A stretch of 43,612 nt of DNA from DATAWZ01 sp036266975 (GTDB taxonomy: Bacteria > Actinomycetota > Thermoleophilia > Solirubrobacterales > Solirubrobacteraceae): NCBI GenBank assembly GCA_036266975.1, contig DATAWZ010000206.1, positions 1-43,612 on the forward strand. Direction: 5' to 3'. How positions within the stretch are numbered: the first letter of the stretch is position 1; every line of letters begins with the position of its first letter. Positions 16,501-24,555 of this stretch are shown here, one piece after another. The notes below the pieces were generated by a model. The model was not told the DNA's origin and searched no databases. It worked only from the letters and a program-made list of their open reading frames with translations. The position numbers and the translations under genes are program-made.

Positions 16501-17041
16501 CGGCCACGTCGCCGCGCTCGGCTTCGAGTTGTACATGCAGATGCTCGACGAGGCGGTGCGTGCCGCCGAGCCGCTCGCCGACGAGGAGGATCTCGCCGAG
16601 CCGGTGCGGCTGGACGTCAGCGTCGACGCCTACGTGCCGGCCGACTACGTCCCCTACGAGCAGGCCAAGATCGACGTGCACCGCCGCGTGGCCAGCGCGC
16701 GCGAGGTCGCCGACGTCGAGCAGCTGCGCGAGGAGCTCGAGGACCGCTTCGGGCCGGTCCCCGAGCCGCTGGTCAACCTGCTCTCGCTCCAGCGCGCGCG
16801 GATCAAGTTCGGGCAGGCCGGCGCGCGTAACGTCTCCTTCCGCGGCGACCGGCTGGCGGTGACGCCGATCGAGTTGGACTCGGTGCGCGCGCGGCGGCTG
16901 CGCGAGGAGATCCCCGAGGCGCGCTACGAGTCCGGGCGCTCGCAGGTGTCCGTGCGCGTACCGGCCGAGGGCGCCGAGCGCTTCCCGGCCGTCGTACGCG
17001 CGGCCGATGTGCTGCTGGCCGTGACGCGTGAAGCGGCATGA
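13550..17041 (+). CDS. mfd: Transcription-repair coupling factor Mfd
   Basis: Mfd removes RNA polymerase stalled at DNA lesions and recruits UvrA. The 1163-residue protein has the UvrB-homology region (residues about 1-240), the RNA-polymerase-interaction (CarD-like) domain starting at about 494 (FTDLRTGDIVVHEDHGIARF), and the RecG-like motor. Walker A is GDVGYGKTE (648-656), the Walker B box is DEEQ (749-752), SATPIPRTL follows, and the TRCF domain (SLADE-type C-terminus) is near 1000-1120. An insert of about 40 Gly/Ala/Pro/Arg residues (about 279-318) is not conserved; its DNA contains a perfect 12-bp hairpin. ATG 13550 fits the family length. The gene overlaps by four bases an alternative upstream start of the following lipoprotein. 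Confidence 0.96.
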   Translation: MALRSLLAHFTEDPGAARLAREGGHAYASTSLRPYAIAGLLDADPQGLASGRPALVVVGDDRAARDLAVDLRAWLAPRKVRYYPSRGVTYQSHLLPPAHLVGLRVAALDALLDGGGVEPPVVVVSAVALSEKVPDPALRPHSLTLRRGDRLDLEALLRELVSAGYERVDQVEDRGQVAVRGGLLDIFPATEERAVRVDLFDDEIDTMRWFSTFTQRSLGEADEVEIAPAAELAEEHREDAELAALMAADGEDVEVPDIADLLPVDRFRSLLELIGERWDGRGARLAGGSGEGAGPAAPDRVRRGTRAGPASPPTGVALLVAAEEEIDPSLKEHWEDVCAAFHDRDAHHLYVAPERVRADLDERAALWLSGLAADQPIELRAQTAEIAARSPAAAEPELEKLVRGSYRTVVAWTNRGEGERAAYNMARLRASWIGEGDPPTVDGALRFAVANLREGFIAPSMRLAVIPEHRLVRRRLHAAAPAVGGRGRGVLRSFTDLRTGDIVVHEDHGIARFAGFETRTVAGVTRDYLYLEYQGDDRVFVPTDQLAKLSRYVGAGGAHPPLSKLGGTRWETMKARARRAAQELAGELLALYTERRRRAGHAFPPDGDWQREFEARFPYQETPDQREAIELVKLDMESERPMDRLICGDVGYGKTEVALRAAFKAASDGKQVMVLAPTTILAQQHFGTFSERLRDFPITVDFVSRFRSAAEQRAAVKAFSEGKVDILIGTHRLLSRDVRAKELGLLILDEEQRFGVKQKELLRQLKLKVDVIAMSATPIPRTLQMSLAGLRDISVIETPPEGRRPVKTYVGEYDEQLVKQAIEREHGRGGQAFFLHNRVESIDETAERLRALCPGVRFVVGHGQMAETELEDVMLGYLRGEADVLVCTSIIESGIDIPQANTLIVEHSDAFGLSQLYQIRGRVGRSRERAYAYLLYDSAAALSAQGAQRLAALSDHTELGSGFRIAMRDLELRGAGNLLGDEQSGHVAALGFELYMQMLDEAVRAAEPLADEEDLAEPVRLDVSVDAYVPADYVPYEQAKIDVHRRVASAREVADVEQLREELEDRFGPVPEPLVNLLSLQRARIKFGQAGARNVSFRGDRLAVTPIELDSVRARRLREEIPEARYESGRSQVSVRVPAEGAERFPAVVRAADVLLAVTREAA
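14436..14460. repeat. Perfect 12-bp palindrome (1-nt centre) inside mfd
   Basis: ccgcgccggacc and its exact reverse complement are separated by a single base (14448). The palindrome sits in the non-conserved insert of Mfd (about residues 296-304). Like the rsmA hairpin it lies in coding sequence that the family normally lacks. Confidence 0.6.
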
Positions 17042-17097
17042 ACGTCCAGGTCACCGATCGTCTCCGAACTCTGATCTCGCGTTTAAGTGCGGTCCGC

Positions 17098-17103
17098 TAT
17101 CGT
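17098..17103 (+). promoter_or_regulatory. -10 box TATCGT for leaderless PpiC lipoprotein
   Basis: TATCGT ends 9 nt before GTG 17113. This puts the start at the codon beginning a clean lipoprotein signal peptide, instead of ATG 17038 which overlaps the mfd stop. Confidence 0.6.
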
Positions 17104-17112
17104 GCCGCCCCC

Positions 17113-18285
17113 GTGCGACTGAGCAAACGGACCCTGGCGGCGCTGTGCGCCGCTTCGCTGAGTGCGGTCGGCCTGAGCGCGTGTGGCGGGGGAGGTGTCC
17201 CCGGCGGCGCGGTCGTCGACGTCGGCGGCACGCTGATCACCAAGACCCAGTTCAACCACTGGATGGATATCGCGGCGATCTCGACCCAGTCGACCTCGGC
17301 CACCAGCACCAAGGCGCCCCACGTCGCGGTGCCGGTGCCGCCGGACTACACGGCCTGCGTCGCGCAGAAGCTCGCCACCGCCCCCAAGCCGGCTAAGGGG
17401 CAGAGCCCGCCGACCGCCTCGGCGTTCAAGAGCCAGTGCGCCAGCGAGTACACCGAGCTCAGCCAGGAGGTGCTCACCTACCTGATCTCGGCCGAGTGGG
17501 TCCTCGGTGAGGCCAAGGCCGAGGGCATGAGCGTCACGCCCGCCGCGGTGACCAAGTCGTTCAACAGCCAGAAGGCGGCGCAGTTCCCGACCGCGGCGGC
17601 CTACCAGGAGTTCCTGGTCAGCTCGGGCCAGAGCGCGGCGGACATCGTCTTCAAGGTCAAGCTGAACCTACTCTCCAACGACATCCAGACCAAGGCGACC
17701 AAGGCCGGAAGCAAGGTCAGCCAGGCGCAGGTCGCCTCCTACTACGCCGCGCACCAGACCGAGTTCGGCACGTCGGAGAACCGCAGCCTGCGCCTGATCC
17801 GCACCGACACGCTCCCCCAGGCCCAGAAGGTGCTGGCGCTGCTCAAGAGCGGCCAGCCGTTCTCGAACGTGGCCAAGAAGTACTCGGTCGACGCCTCCAA
17901 GAGCCGGGGCGGCGCCGTCACGGGCGTCGTGGCCGGCGAAGAGGTCCAGCCGCTGAGCACCGACATCTTCTCGGCCAAGCTCGGCTCGCTCCAAGGGCCG
18001 ATCAAGACGCTGTACGGCTACTACATCTTCAAGGTCCAGAAGATCGTCCCGGCGACCAAGCAGGCGCTGTCGAAGGTCTCCACCGAGATCAAGCAGCAGC
18101 TGGTCGCGACCAACCAGCAGACGCTGCTGAACAAGTTCATCGCCGCCTACCGCAAGCGCTGGACGGCCAAGACGACGTGCGCCAAGGGCTATGTCGTCTC
18201 GATCTGCAAGAACTACAAGGCGCCCAAGACGAAGACCGGCGCGACCGGCGCATCCGGCGCCAGCGGCGCCGTCACCGCGGGCTGA
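17113..18285 (+). CDS. SurA/PrsA-like peptidyl-prolyl cis-trans isomerase lipoprotein
   Basis: This is a 390-residue exported folding factor. The signal peptide VRLSKRTLAALCAASLSAV ends at a lipobox (VGLSAC, Cys24), so it is predicted to be a lipoprotein. A SurA-N-like helical region (about 100-220) precedes a parvulin PPIase domain (about 230-325) with RSLRLIRTDTLPQAQKVLALL, FSNVAKKYSVDASKSRGGAVTG and GPIKTLYGYYIFKVQ. The C-terminus ends in a Gly-Ala-Thr/Ser repeat that looks collagen-like (TGATGASGASGA). The GTG is preferred for reasons given at the promoter entry. Its place between mfd and mazG-eno corresponds roughly to a lipoprotein gene in mycobacteria (lpqU region), though that one is a different family. 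Confidence 0.9.
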   Translation: MRLSKRTLAALCAASLSAVGLSACGGGGVPGGAVVDVGGTLITKTQFNHWMDIAAISTQSTSATSTKAPHVAVPVPPDYTACVAQKLATAPKPAKGQSPPTASAFKSQCASEYTELSQEVLTYLISAEWVLGEAKAEGMSVTPAAVTKSFNSQKAAQFPTAAAYQEFLVSSGQSAADIVFKVKLNLLSNDIQTKATKAGSKVSQAQVASYYAAHQTEFGTSENRSLRLIRTDTLPQAQKVLALLKSGQPFSNVAKKYSVDASKSRGGAVTGVVAGEEVQPLSTDIFSAKLGSLQGPIKTLYGYYIFKVQKIVPATKQALSKVSTEIKQQLVATNQQTLLNKFIAAYRKRWTAKTTCAKGYVVSICKNYKAPKTKTGATGASGASGAVTAG

Positions 18286-18329
18286 GCGCTCCGGTCCCCT
18301 CCCGCGACGCGAGCGACGCCGCCGCGGCG

Positions 18330-19076
18330 GTGGCCCGCCTGGATGAGCTGACCCGGCGGTTGCGGCGCGAGTGTCCGTGGGACCGCGAGCAGGATGAGCG
18401 CTCGATCGTGCCGCACACGGTCGAAGAGGCCTACGAGCTCGCCGACGCCGTCCAGGCCGGCGATGACGCCAAGCTCGTCGATGAGCTCGGCGACGTCCTC
18501 TTCCAGGTCCACTTCCTCTCGCTGCTGCTCGAGGAGCGCGGCGCGGGCAGCCTGGCCGCGGTCGCCGACGCCTGCGTGCAGAAGCTCGTGCGCCGCCACC
18601 CGCACGTCTTCGGCGCCGAGTCGGCCTCCACCGCCGGAGAGGTGGTGCGCACCTGGGACGCGGTCAAGCGGACCGAGGCCGGCCGCACGCCGGGACTGTT
18701 CGGCGAGGTGCCCGAGACGCTTCCCGCCCTGCTGCACGCCCGCAAGATCCAGCGCCGCGCGGCCTCGGGCGGCTTCTCGTTCCCCTCGGTGGCCGACGCC
18801 CTCGGCGCGGCGCGCGAGGAGCTCGACGAGCTCCAGGAGGACGGGGCCGCGCTGTTCCAGGAGGTCGGCGACGTCCTGTTCGCGCTCGTGTCGGTGGCGC
18901 GCATGCTCGAGGTCGACCCCGAGCTCGCGCTGCGCGCCTCCTCGGGACGCTTCCGCGGCCGCGTGGAGGCGGCCAGCGAGCTGGCGGCCTCGGAGGGCAG
19001 GGCCTGGGAGGAGCTCGCCGGCGAGGAGCAGCTCACCTACTACGAACGGATAAGGTCCCACCCGCCCCGCCGATGA
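18330..19076 (+). CDS. mazG: Nucleoside triphosphate pyrophosphohydrolase MazG
   Basis: MazG hydrolyses (aberrant or surplus) NTPs to NMPs and pyrophosphate. The 248-residue protein has two MazG domains. The first contains CPWDREQ and the metal-binding VEEAYELADAV with DELGDVLFQVHF (about residues 15-65). The second has REELDELQED and EVGDVLFALVSVARML (about 165-205). The Gly-Gly before CPWD found in most homologues is absent (RRECPWD). Between the previous stop (18285) and GTG 18330 no ATG, GTG or TTG occurs in frame, so GTG 18330 is used although conserved-looking sequence may start slightly earlier. The stop overlaps the enolase ATG (ATGA), implying coupled translation. Confidence 0.93.
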   Translation: MARLDELTRRLRRECPWDREQDERSIVPHTVEEAYELADAVQAGDDAKLVDELGDVLFQVHFLSLLLEERGAGSLAAVADACVQKLVRRHPHVFGAESASTAGEVVRTWDAVKRTEAGRTPGLFGEVPETLPALLHARKIQRRAASGGFSFPSVADALGAAREELDELQEDGAALFQEVGDVLFALVSVARMLEVDPELALRASSGRFRGRVEAASELAASEGRAWEELAGEEQLTYYERIRSHPPRR

Positions 19077-20347
19077 GCACGATCGCCGACGTCCACGCCC
19101 GACAGATCCTCGACAGCCGCGGCAACCCCACGGTCGAGGTCGAGGTCTCGCTCTCCGGCGGCGCCCGCGGCCGCGCCGCGGTCCCCTCGGGCGCCTCGAC
19201 CGGGGAGTTCGAGGCCACCGAGCTGCGCGACGGCGGCGAGCGGTGGAACGGCAAGGGGGTCAGCCGCGCGGTGGCCAACGTCAACGGCGAGATCGCCGAC
19301 GCGCTACGCGGGAGCTCGGTCGAGGATCAGGCGGCCCTCGACCACGCCCTGATCGACCTCGACGGCACCCCCGGCAAGTCGCGCCTGGGGGCCAACGCGG
19401 TGCTCGGCGCCTCGCTCGCCGCCGCCCACGCGGCGGCCGCTCAGGCGGGCCTGCCGCTCTGGCGCCACCTCGGCGGCGCCGATGCCCACGTGCTGCCGGT
19501 GCCGATGATGAACGTCATCAACGGCGGCGCCCACGCCGACAACGCCGTCGACTTCCAGGAGTTCATGATCGTCCCCAGCGGGGCGCCGTCGTTCGCGGAG
19601 GCCATGCGGGTCGGCGCCGAGGTCTTCCACGCGCTGGGGCGCACGCTGCACGAGCGCGGCCTGTCGACCGCCGTCGGCGACGAGGGCGGCTTCGCGCCCG
19701 ACCTCGGCTCCAACGAGGAGGCGCTGCAGGTGCTCCTGGCCGGCATCCAGGCCGCCGGCTACGAGCCCGGGCGTGACGTGGTCATCGCGATGGACCCCGC
19801 CACCAGCGAGTTCTTCCACGACGGCGCCTACGTGCTCGAGCACGAGGGACGCACGCTCAGCCCCTCCGAGCTGGCCGCCTACTGGGCCGAGCTCGCCGAC
19901 CGCTACCCGATCGTCTCGATCGAGGACGGCATGGACGAGGAGGACTGGGAGGGCTGGCGGGCGCTGACCGAGCGCCTCGGCGAGCGCGTCCAGCTCGTCG
20001 GCGATGACGTGTTCGTCACCAACACCGATCGGCTGCGGCGCGGGATCGACGCCGGCGTGGCCAACTCGATCCTGATCAAGGTCAACCAGATCGGCACCCT
20101 CACCGAGACGCTGCGGGCGATCGCGATGGCGCGCGAGGCCGGCTACACCGCGGTGATGTCGCATCGCTCCGGGGAGACCGAGGACGTGACGATCGCCGAC
20201 CTGGCCGTGGCCACCGGCTGCGGGCAGATCAAGACCGGCGCGCCGTCGCGCTCGGATCGCGTGGCCAAGTACAACCAGCTGCTGCGCATCGAGGAGCAGC
20301 TGGGCGGCGCGGCCACCTATCCGGGCCGCTCGGTCTTCCGCCGCTGA
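19073..20347 (+). CDS. eno: Enolase
   Basis: Eno converts 2-phosphoglycerate to phosphoenolpyruvate. The 424-residue protein matches bacterial enolases from the N-terminus (ARQILDSRGNPTVEVEV) on. It has the FQEFMIVPSGA and GDEGGFAPDL segments (the latter bearing the catalytic Glu), metal ligands in VIAMDPA, SIEDGMDEEDW and QLVGDDVFVT, and the enolase signature ILIKVNQIGTLTET followed by MSHRSGETED. All catalytic residues are present. TAAGGT (19052-19057) lies 15-20 bp before the ATG within mazG, so an internal promoter is possible in addition to coupling with mazG. Confidence 0.98.
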   Translation: MSTIADVHARQILDSRGNPTVEVEVSLSGGARGRAAVPSGASTGEFEATELRDGGERWNGKGVSRAVANVNGEIADALRGSSVEDQAALDHALIDLDGTPGKSRLGANAVLGASLAAAHAAAAQAGLPLWRHLGGADAHVLPVPMMNVINGGAHADNAVDFQEFMIVPSGAPSFAEAMRVGAEVFHALGRTLHERGLSTAVGDEGGFAPDLGSNEEALQVLLAGIQAAGYEPGRDVVIAMDPATSEFFHDGAYVLEHEGRTLSPSELAAYWAELADRYPIVSIEDGMDEEDWEGWRALTERLGERVQLVGDDVFVTNTDRLRRGIDAGVANSILIKVNQIGTLTETLRAIAMAREAGYTAVMSHRSGETEDVTIADLAVATGCGQIKTGAPSRSDRVAKYNQLLRIEEQLGGAATYPGRSVFRR

Positions 20348-20399
20348 ACGTCCGTCTGCGCGGGCAGGAGGCCCCCGGCGGAGCACGAAAGCCGATTGG

Positions 20400-20711
20400 A
20401 TGCCGCCGCAACGCACGCCCCCACCACGCACCCGCGTGCGCTGGGACAAGCTCGGGCGCTGCGGAATGCTCGCGATCCTCGCCGTGCTGCTCTACCTGGG
20501 GATCTCCCCGCTGATCGCGCTGATCTCGACCGAGCGCGAGGCCGCCCACCAGCGCGCCCAGGTGGCCAATCTGGAGCGCACCAACCGTCAGCTGCGCGCC
20601 GAGCGCGCCGCGCTGCACGAGCCGTCGGTGATCGAGGGGCAGGCGCGCCTGCTGGGGATGATCCTGCCTGGCGAGCAGCCCTACGTGGTCCGCGGGCTGC
20701 CGCAGAACTGA
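20400..20711 (+). CDS. Septum formation initiator FtsB/DivIC-like
   Basis: This 103-residue bitopic membrane protein matches FtsB/DivIC. It has a basic, Pro-rich cytoplasmic N-terminus, one membrane helix (about residues 22-42, GMLAILAVLLYLGISPLIALI), and a leucine-rich coiled coil (about 44-75, with AHQRAQVANLERTNRQLRAE). A short tail has ARLLGMILPGE, the usual end of this family (RLGMVxPGE). In the divisome such proteins bridge FtsQ and FtsL. Eno followed by this gene is conserved in Actinobacteria, but the DUF501 and ppx genes that usually come next are not adjacent here. GGAG at 20381 precedes ATG 20400 at an unusually long distance. Confidence 0.88.
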   Translation: MPPQRTPPPRTRVRWDKLGRCGMLAILAVLLYLGISPLIALISTEREAAHQRAQVANLERTNRQLRAERAALHEPSVIEGQARLLGMILPGEQPYVVRGLPQN

Positions 20712-20728
20712 GGCCCCCGCCCGGTCGC

Positions 20729-22142
20729 GTCATGCGCCAAGGGCGGCGAGGACGGGTCGCGGGCGCCGCGGCGAGCGCCTCGCGCGCCGCCGCGCGGCCG
20801 CTGAGGACCATCTCGTCGAGCTGGTGCCAGTGCATCATCTCCACGTCGGGGCGGCGGATGGCCACGACCAGGTCCGCGTGGCGCCGGGCGGCCGAGAGCG
20901 TGTCGATGCTGGCGAGCACGACGCTGCGGGTGAGACCGTGTGGTTGTGGGCCAGATCGCACGCGGTGCAGAAGAACTCGCGCGGCAGCTCCTCGATCAGC
21001 CCCTCGCCGAAGCTGCGGTGCAGCATCTGCAGCCCGCGCCGTCCGCGCGTGAAGGCGACGATCGGCAGGGTGATGTCGCCCAATGGCTTGCGGGCGACGA
21101 ACTCCTGCCGGCAGCGCGCGAGGATCTCCGGCCAGGAGCGCCCGGCGGCGAAGTGCGCGCCGACGTAGGCGCCCATGCTGCAGCCGCCGACGCGGTCGAT
21201 CTCCACCCCGGCGAGCCTCAGCTCGGCGAGCACGCCGACGTGGGCAAAGGCGCGCGCCCCGCCGCCGGAGAGCACGATCCCGACCGAGGTCCCCGTCAGC
21301 CGCCGCGCCATGTGCGCGACGCTCGGGGCGTCGATGACCGGATACAGCCGGGTCGGGGCCAGCGCGTCGACCCACGGCCGCATCCGCCCCTCGGCGCCCC
21401 GGCCGGCGCGCAGGGCCATGTCGAAGGTCCGATCGCGCGGGAACAGCGCGGGCGGGGGCTCGCGCGCCGAGCCGACGAGGACCAGCCGATCGGCCTGGCG
21501 CAGGCAGAACGCGGTCCATTCGCTGTGCTCGCTGGGCGCCTCGGCGACGAGCACGACGTGGTCGTGCTCCTGCTCGACGGCATCGAGCACCGCCTCGTCA
21601 CCGCGCGCGAGCACCGCCACCGTCCGCTGGCGGCGCATCTCGCCGGCCAGGTCGTGCGCGAGCGCGAGGGTCTCGCCGCCAGGGCCGGAGGCGACGAGCG
21701 CGATCGTCGCCGGCGCCTGGCTGGGGATCGGCGGGGGCGTGCTGTCGCGCAAACTGGGTCCCCAGCTCGCGCGCGAGCGCCAGCGTCGCCGACGGCGCAC
21801 GGTTCAGGACCTCCATGAAGTCCTCCAGCGCGATCTCGGCCAGCCGGCTGTCGCGCCGTGCGCGGACCGACTTCGAGCGCGGCTGGCCGGTGAGCAGGGC
21901 GATCTCGCCGATGACCGCGCCGCGCCCGTCGGTGCGCACGACGGCCGGCACCGGGCCCTCGGCGATGATGTCCAGGCGCCCGGAGATGACCACGAAGGCC
22001 GACTCGCCGCGGTCGCCCTCGCGAAAGAGCCACTGCCCGCCGCCGAGCTCGCGCACGACGACGTGCGCGGCCAGCCGAGCACGTCGTCGGGCAGCTCGCT
22101 CAGCAGCGGCACGTTGCGCAGCAGCCCGGCGGCGACGCTCAT
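20729..22142 (-). pseudogene. Decayed cyclic-nucleotide-binding/patatin-like phospholipase (NTE type)
   Basis: Reading on the minus strand from ATG 22142, the homology needs four frames. First comes LLRNVPLLSELPDDVL, then from about 22073 the cNMP-binding domain (GQWLFREGDRGESAFVVISG, GEIALLTGQPRSKSVRA). From about 21752 follows a linker and the patatin domain (SVGIVLSGGGARAFAHVGVL, and GCSMG with the nucleophile Ser). From about 20938 comes the tail (LTRSVVLASIDTLSAARRHADLVV, DWHQL-like MMHWHQLDEM). The 21752 shift is one extra A in a run of A's. Between CDLAHNHT and the tail, the 80-90 residues that normally hold the catalytic Asp (DGG) are missing. Three frameshifts plus loss of half the catalytic dyad make this a pseudogene even if one shift were a sequencing error. 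No stop ends the last frame before it runs into ftsB. Confidence 0.85.
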
Positions 22143-22233
22143 CGGGCACGCGCGGACCGACGGTCACGCCGGGCCCCGAACCCCCTCATAGCGGCGAGAA
22201 TACCGCCTGGCCGGCGGGCGCCGAAAGCTGTAC

Positions 22234-22239
22234 TAGGCT
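22234..22239 (+). promoter_or_regulatory. -10 box TAGGCT for a leaderless small gene
   Basis: TAGGCT ends 9 nt before ATG 22249. The minus-strand side of the same interval carries TATTCT (22197-22202), a possible -10 for the divergent pseudogene. Confidence 0.55.
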
Positions 22240-22248
22240 CGGCAGCCG

Positions 22249-22578
22249 ATGTCCTACGAGAACGCCTTCGACCTCTGGCAGCAGGGCGAGCGCCGCTTCC
22301 GGGCCGCCGCGCCCGAGCAGCGTGCCGTGCTCGATCGGGTGATCGCCCGGATCGTGGCCGAGCTGCGCCGCCGGCTGGGCTCGCGCTTCGAGACCGACGA
22401 GCTCGTCGAGCTGTATGGCAAGGGGACCTCGTGGTGCCTTCAGATCGCGGTGGACGCCGCTCCGGACGCGCCCTGGGCGTGGGACACCGGCGTGGTCGCC
22501 GACGCCGCCTTCGGGCGCTACCTGCGCCAGGCGGCAGACTTCGCCGGGGGGCGCCGCGAGGAGCGCGAGCGCGAGTAG
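22249..22578 (+). CDS. Small conserved-looking hypothetical protein
   Basis: The 109-residue acidic, mainly helical protein (MSYENAFDLWQQGERRFRAA, then LDRVIARIVAELRRRLGS, then TDELVELYGKGTSWCLQIA) has a pattern seen in short actinobacterial proteins of unknown role. It has no signal peptide or membrane segment. It contains one Cys and two Trp in the central part (SWCL, PWAWDTGVVADAAFGRYLRQ), suggesting a compact fold. A -10 box at a leaderless distance and GC-rich codon use support a real gene. It is divergent from the phospholipase pseudogene. No function can be assigned. Confidence 0.75.
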   Translation: MSYENAFDLWQQGERRFRAAAPEQRAVLDRVIARIVAELRRRLGSRFETDELVELYGKGTSWCLQIAVDAAPDAPWAWDTGVVADAAFGRYLRQAADFAGGRREERERE

Positions 22579-22633
22579 TCCAGCCGGCGCGGGGCCCGCT
22601 CACCGCTCGAGAGCGCGACGGCCGAGGCGGCGA

Positions 22634-23183
22634 GTGGTGCTCCACGTTCGCGCCCGTCTACTGATCGCGCCGCTCATCGCCGTCACGCTCGTGACGGTGC
22701 CCGCGGCGCTCGCGGCGCGGGCACCACGGCCGCAGCCGCACAAGGTCGCCCGACACACCGAGCGCCGCCGCCCGGCCGACCACCACACGGACAGCGCCCA
22801 CCACCGCCAGCGCCCCACAAGCGCGAGCCGAGCCGCAGGTGCAGCCGACGACGCTCGCGCTGGGCGGTCAGCTGCAGGTTCAGGTCGACGTGACCGCTGT
22901 GGATCCCGGCGAGGACGCGGCGATTCTCTACCTTTCGCCGTCCCCGTGCGCCAGCCACTACGCGGGTGCGCTCCAGCTCGGCGACACGCTCCAGAACGAC
23001 TACGTCACGAACCTGCTCGGATCCACCGGCTCGGCGCTGAGCGGCACGTTCACCGCCAGCGCCACGCTGAGCGGCGACGAGGTCGACGAGGCCGGGACCG
23101 GCTCGTGGGTGTGCGCGATGCTCTACGGCGCCGCCGGCGGCGCCGCCTACGCGAGCGCCCCGCCGGCGCTCACCGTCGCCTGA
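22634..23183 (+). pseudogene. Secreted protein with frameshift between signal peptide and mature domain
   Basis: From GTG 22634 one frame encodes an export signal (RARLLIAPLIAVTLVTV, then PAALA) and a basic His/Pro/Arg-rich stretch. That frame then loses coherence around 22790-22800. A different frame takes over with a Thr/Pro/Ala linker (TTRTAPTTASAP) and a beta-rich domain (LALGGQLQVQVDVTAV, ILYLSPSPCASHYAGAL, GSWVCAMLYGAA) ending at 23183. The two halves fit as one exported Ig-like or beta-sandwich protein with two cysteines, broken by an indel. A sequencing error cannot be excluded. The neighbouring upstream gene is also frameshifted. Confidence 0.6.
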
Positions 23184-23204
23184 GCGAGCATGGCCAGGAC
23201 GCAG

Positions 23205-23237
23205 GGAGCCGGAATAGCAGCGCTACTTCGGCTCCCG
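23205..23237. terminator. Bidirectional hairpin between convergent genes
   Basis: gggagccg (23205-23212) pairs with cggctccc (23230-23237), extended inward by tagc/gcta. It lies between the convergent ends of the secreted-protein remnant (23183) and the minus-strand gene ending at 23299. Confidence 0.55.
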
Positions 23238-23298
23238 AGGACGCCGCCAGGCGAAGATTTGCAGCCGCGAAGCGGGAGCGGATTTACAGGAGGTGCCA

Positions 23299-23883
<585 letters not shown>

Positions 23884-23894
23884 GGCGGTGCCGG

Positions 23895-23900
23895 AGACTA
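23895..23900 (-). promoter_or_regulatory. -10 box TAGTCT for the leaderless poly-Asp protein
   Basis: On the minus strand TAGTCT ends 11 nt before ATG 23883; no ribosome-binding site is visible. Confidence 0.5.
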
Positions 23901-23904
23901 GCGC

Positions 23905-23933
23905 ATCCCCGCCGGGGGCCTGCCGGCGGGGAT
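23905..23933. promoter_or_regulatory. 11-bp perfect stem-loop between divergent promoters
   Basis: atccccgccgg (23905-23915) and its reverse complement (23923-23933) flank a 7-nt loop. The hairpin lies between the -10 of the minus-strand gene (23895-23900) and a TATTCT -10 (23959-23964) of csrA, where it could act as an operator or insulator. Confidence 0.5.
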
Positions 23934-24039
23934 CCTCGCTTTTCTGGCGGCGGGTGTCTATTCTTGACAGGGAGTCGGGCGTTTCTGGGGTCGACCCGGT
24001 CGGAGGTCCGTCGGCGACACGGAGGGAGACCGCGCAAAG

Positions 24040-24276
24040 ATGTTGGTGCTGACGAGAAAGTCAAACCAGAGCATCATGATCGGCGACGACATCGAGGTCT
24101 CGGTGCTGTCGGTGATGGGAGAGAAGGTCCGGATCGGAATCCAGGCTCCCCAAGACGTGCCGGTCTTTCGCAGTGAGATCTACGTCGAGATCCAGCGTCA
24201 GCGTGCCGCCGAGCAGGGCACCGAGCCCTCGGCGGCGGTCGACGACGCGCTGCGGCGACTCAGCGATCGCGGCTGA
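24040..24276 (+). CDS. csrA: Carbon storage regulator CsrA
   Basis: CsrA is a homodimeric RNA-binding translational regulator that recognises GGA in loops, often over Shine-Dalgarno sites. The 78-residue product has the whole family core (MLVLTRKSNQSIMIGDDIEV, VRIGIQAP, VPVFRSEIY), including the RNA-binding Arg of VFRSEIY. After residue 55 it has an Ala/Arg-rich tail. Unlike most genes here it has a leader with GGAGGGAG as Shine-Dalgarno (24021-24028). That leader contains further GGA triplets near 23971 and 24002, which fits autoregulation by CsrA. csrA usually neighbours fliW and flagellar genes; none is in the window. It is uncommon in Actinobacteria outside motile deep lineages. Confidence 0.95.
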   Translation: MLVLTRKSNQSIMIGDDIEVSVLSVMGEKVRIGIQAPQDVPVFRSEIYVEIQRQRAAEQGTEPSAAVDDALRRLSDRG

Positions 24277-24277
24277 C

Positions 24278-24319
24278 CCTGCTCCTGTAGGCCGCGTGAG
24301 CGGCCCTCAGCCGAGCAGG
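24278..24319. terminator. Two-tier hairpin between convergent csrA and small membrane gene
   Basis: An outer stem cctgctc/gagcagg (24278-24284 with 24313-24319) encloses ggccgc-gtga-gcggcc (24290-24305). It begins two bases after the csrA stop and covers the stop of the minus-strand gene, so it can serve both genes. Confidence 0.7.
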
Positions 24320-24546
24320 ATGTAGAGCGTCTTGAACATGACGACCGTCACGACAACGGCGGTCGCCAGCAGCGTCATCACGAGCAGCACGAAGCGCACC
24401 GACCCGTGCCGGTGGCGACGATCCAGGTCCCGGCGCTGAGCGCGCTGCTCGGTCGAGCGCTGCAGCTGATGGCGCCGGGAGCGCTCGTTGAAGATCTCCT
24501 CGTGGAAGGCCTCCTCGAGCTCGGCCATGCTCTGCCGCATTCTCAT
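24307..24546 (-). CDS. Small single-pass membrane protein, unknown
   Basis: The 79-residue protein has a charged, helical N-terminal half (SMAELEEAFHEEIFNERSRR, continuing Arg/Gln-rich) and one C-terminal transmembrane helix (about 51-77, VRFVLLVMTLLATAVVVTVVMF). The topology suggests a tail-anchored protein. I do not recognise a family. TAGCCT (24556-24561) ends 9 nt before ATG 24546, matching the leaderless pattern, and codon use is native. It converges with csrA. Confidence 0.75.
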   Translation of the reverse strand: MRMRQSMAELEEAFHEEIFNERSRRHQLQRSTEQRAQRRDLDRRHRHGSVRFVLLVMTLLATAVVVTVVMFKTLYILLG

Positions 24547-24555
24547 GACCCGGGC

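Noticed and set aside
17038..17112. ATG 17038 as start of the PpiC lipoprotein
   Set aside because: It overlaps the mfd stop attractively, but adds 25 non-signal residues before the lipoprotein signal, and the TATCGT box points to GTG 17113.
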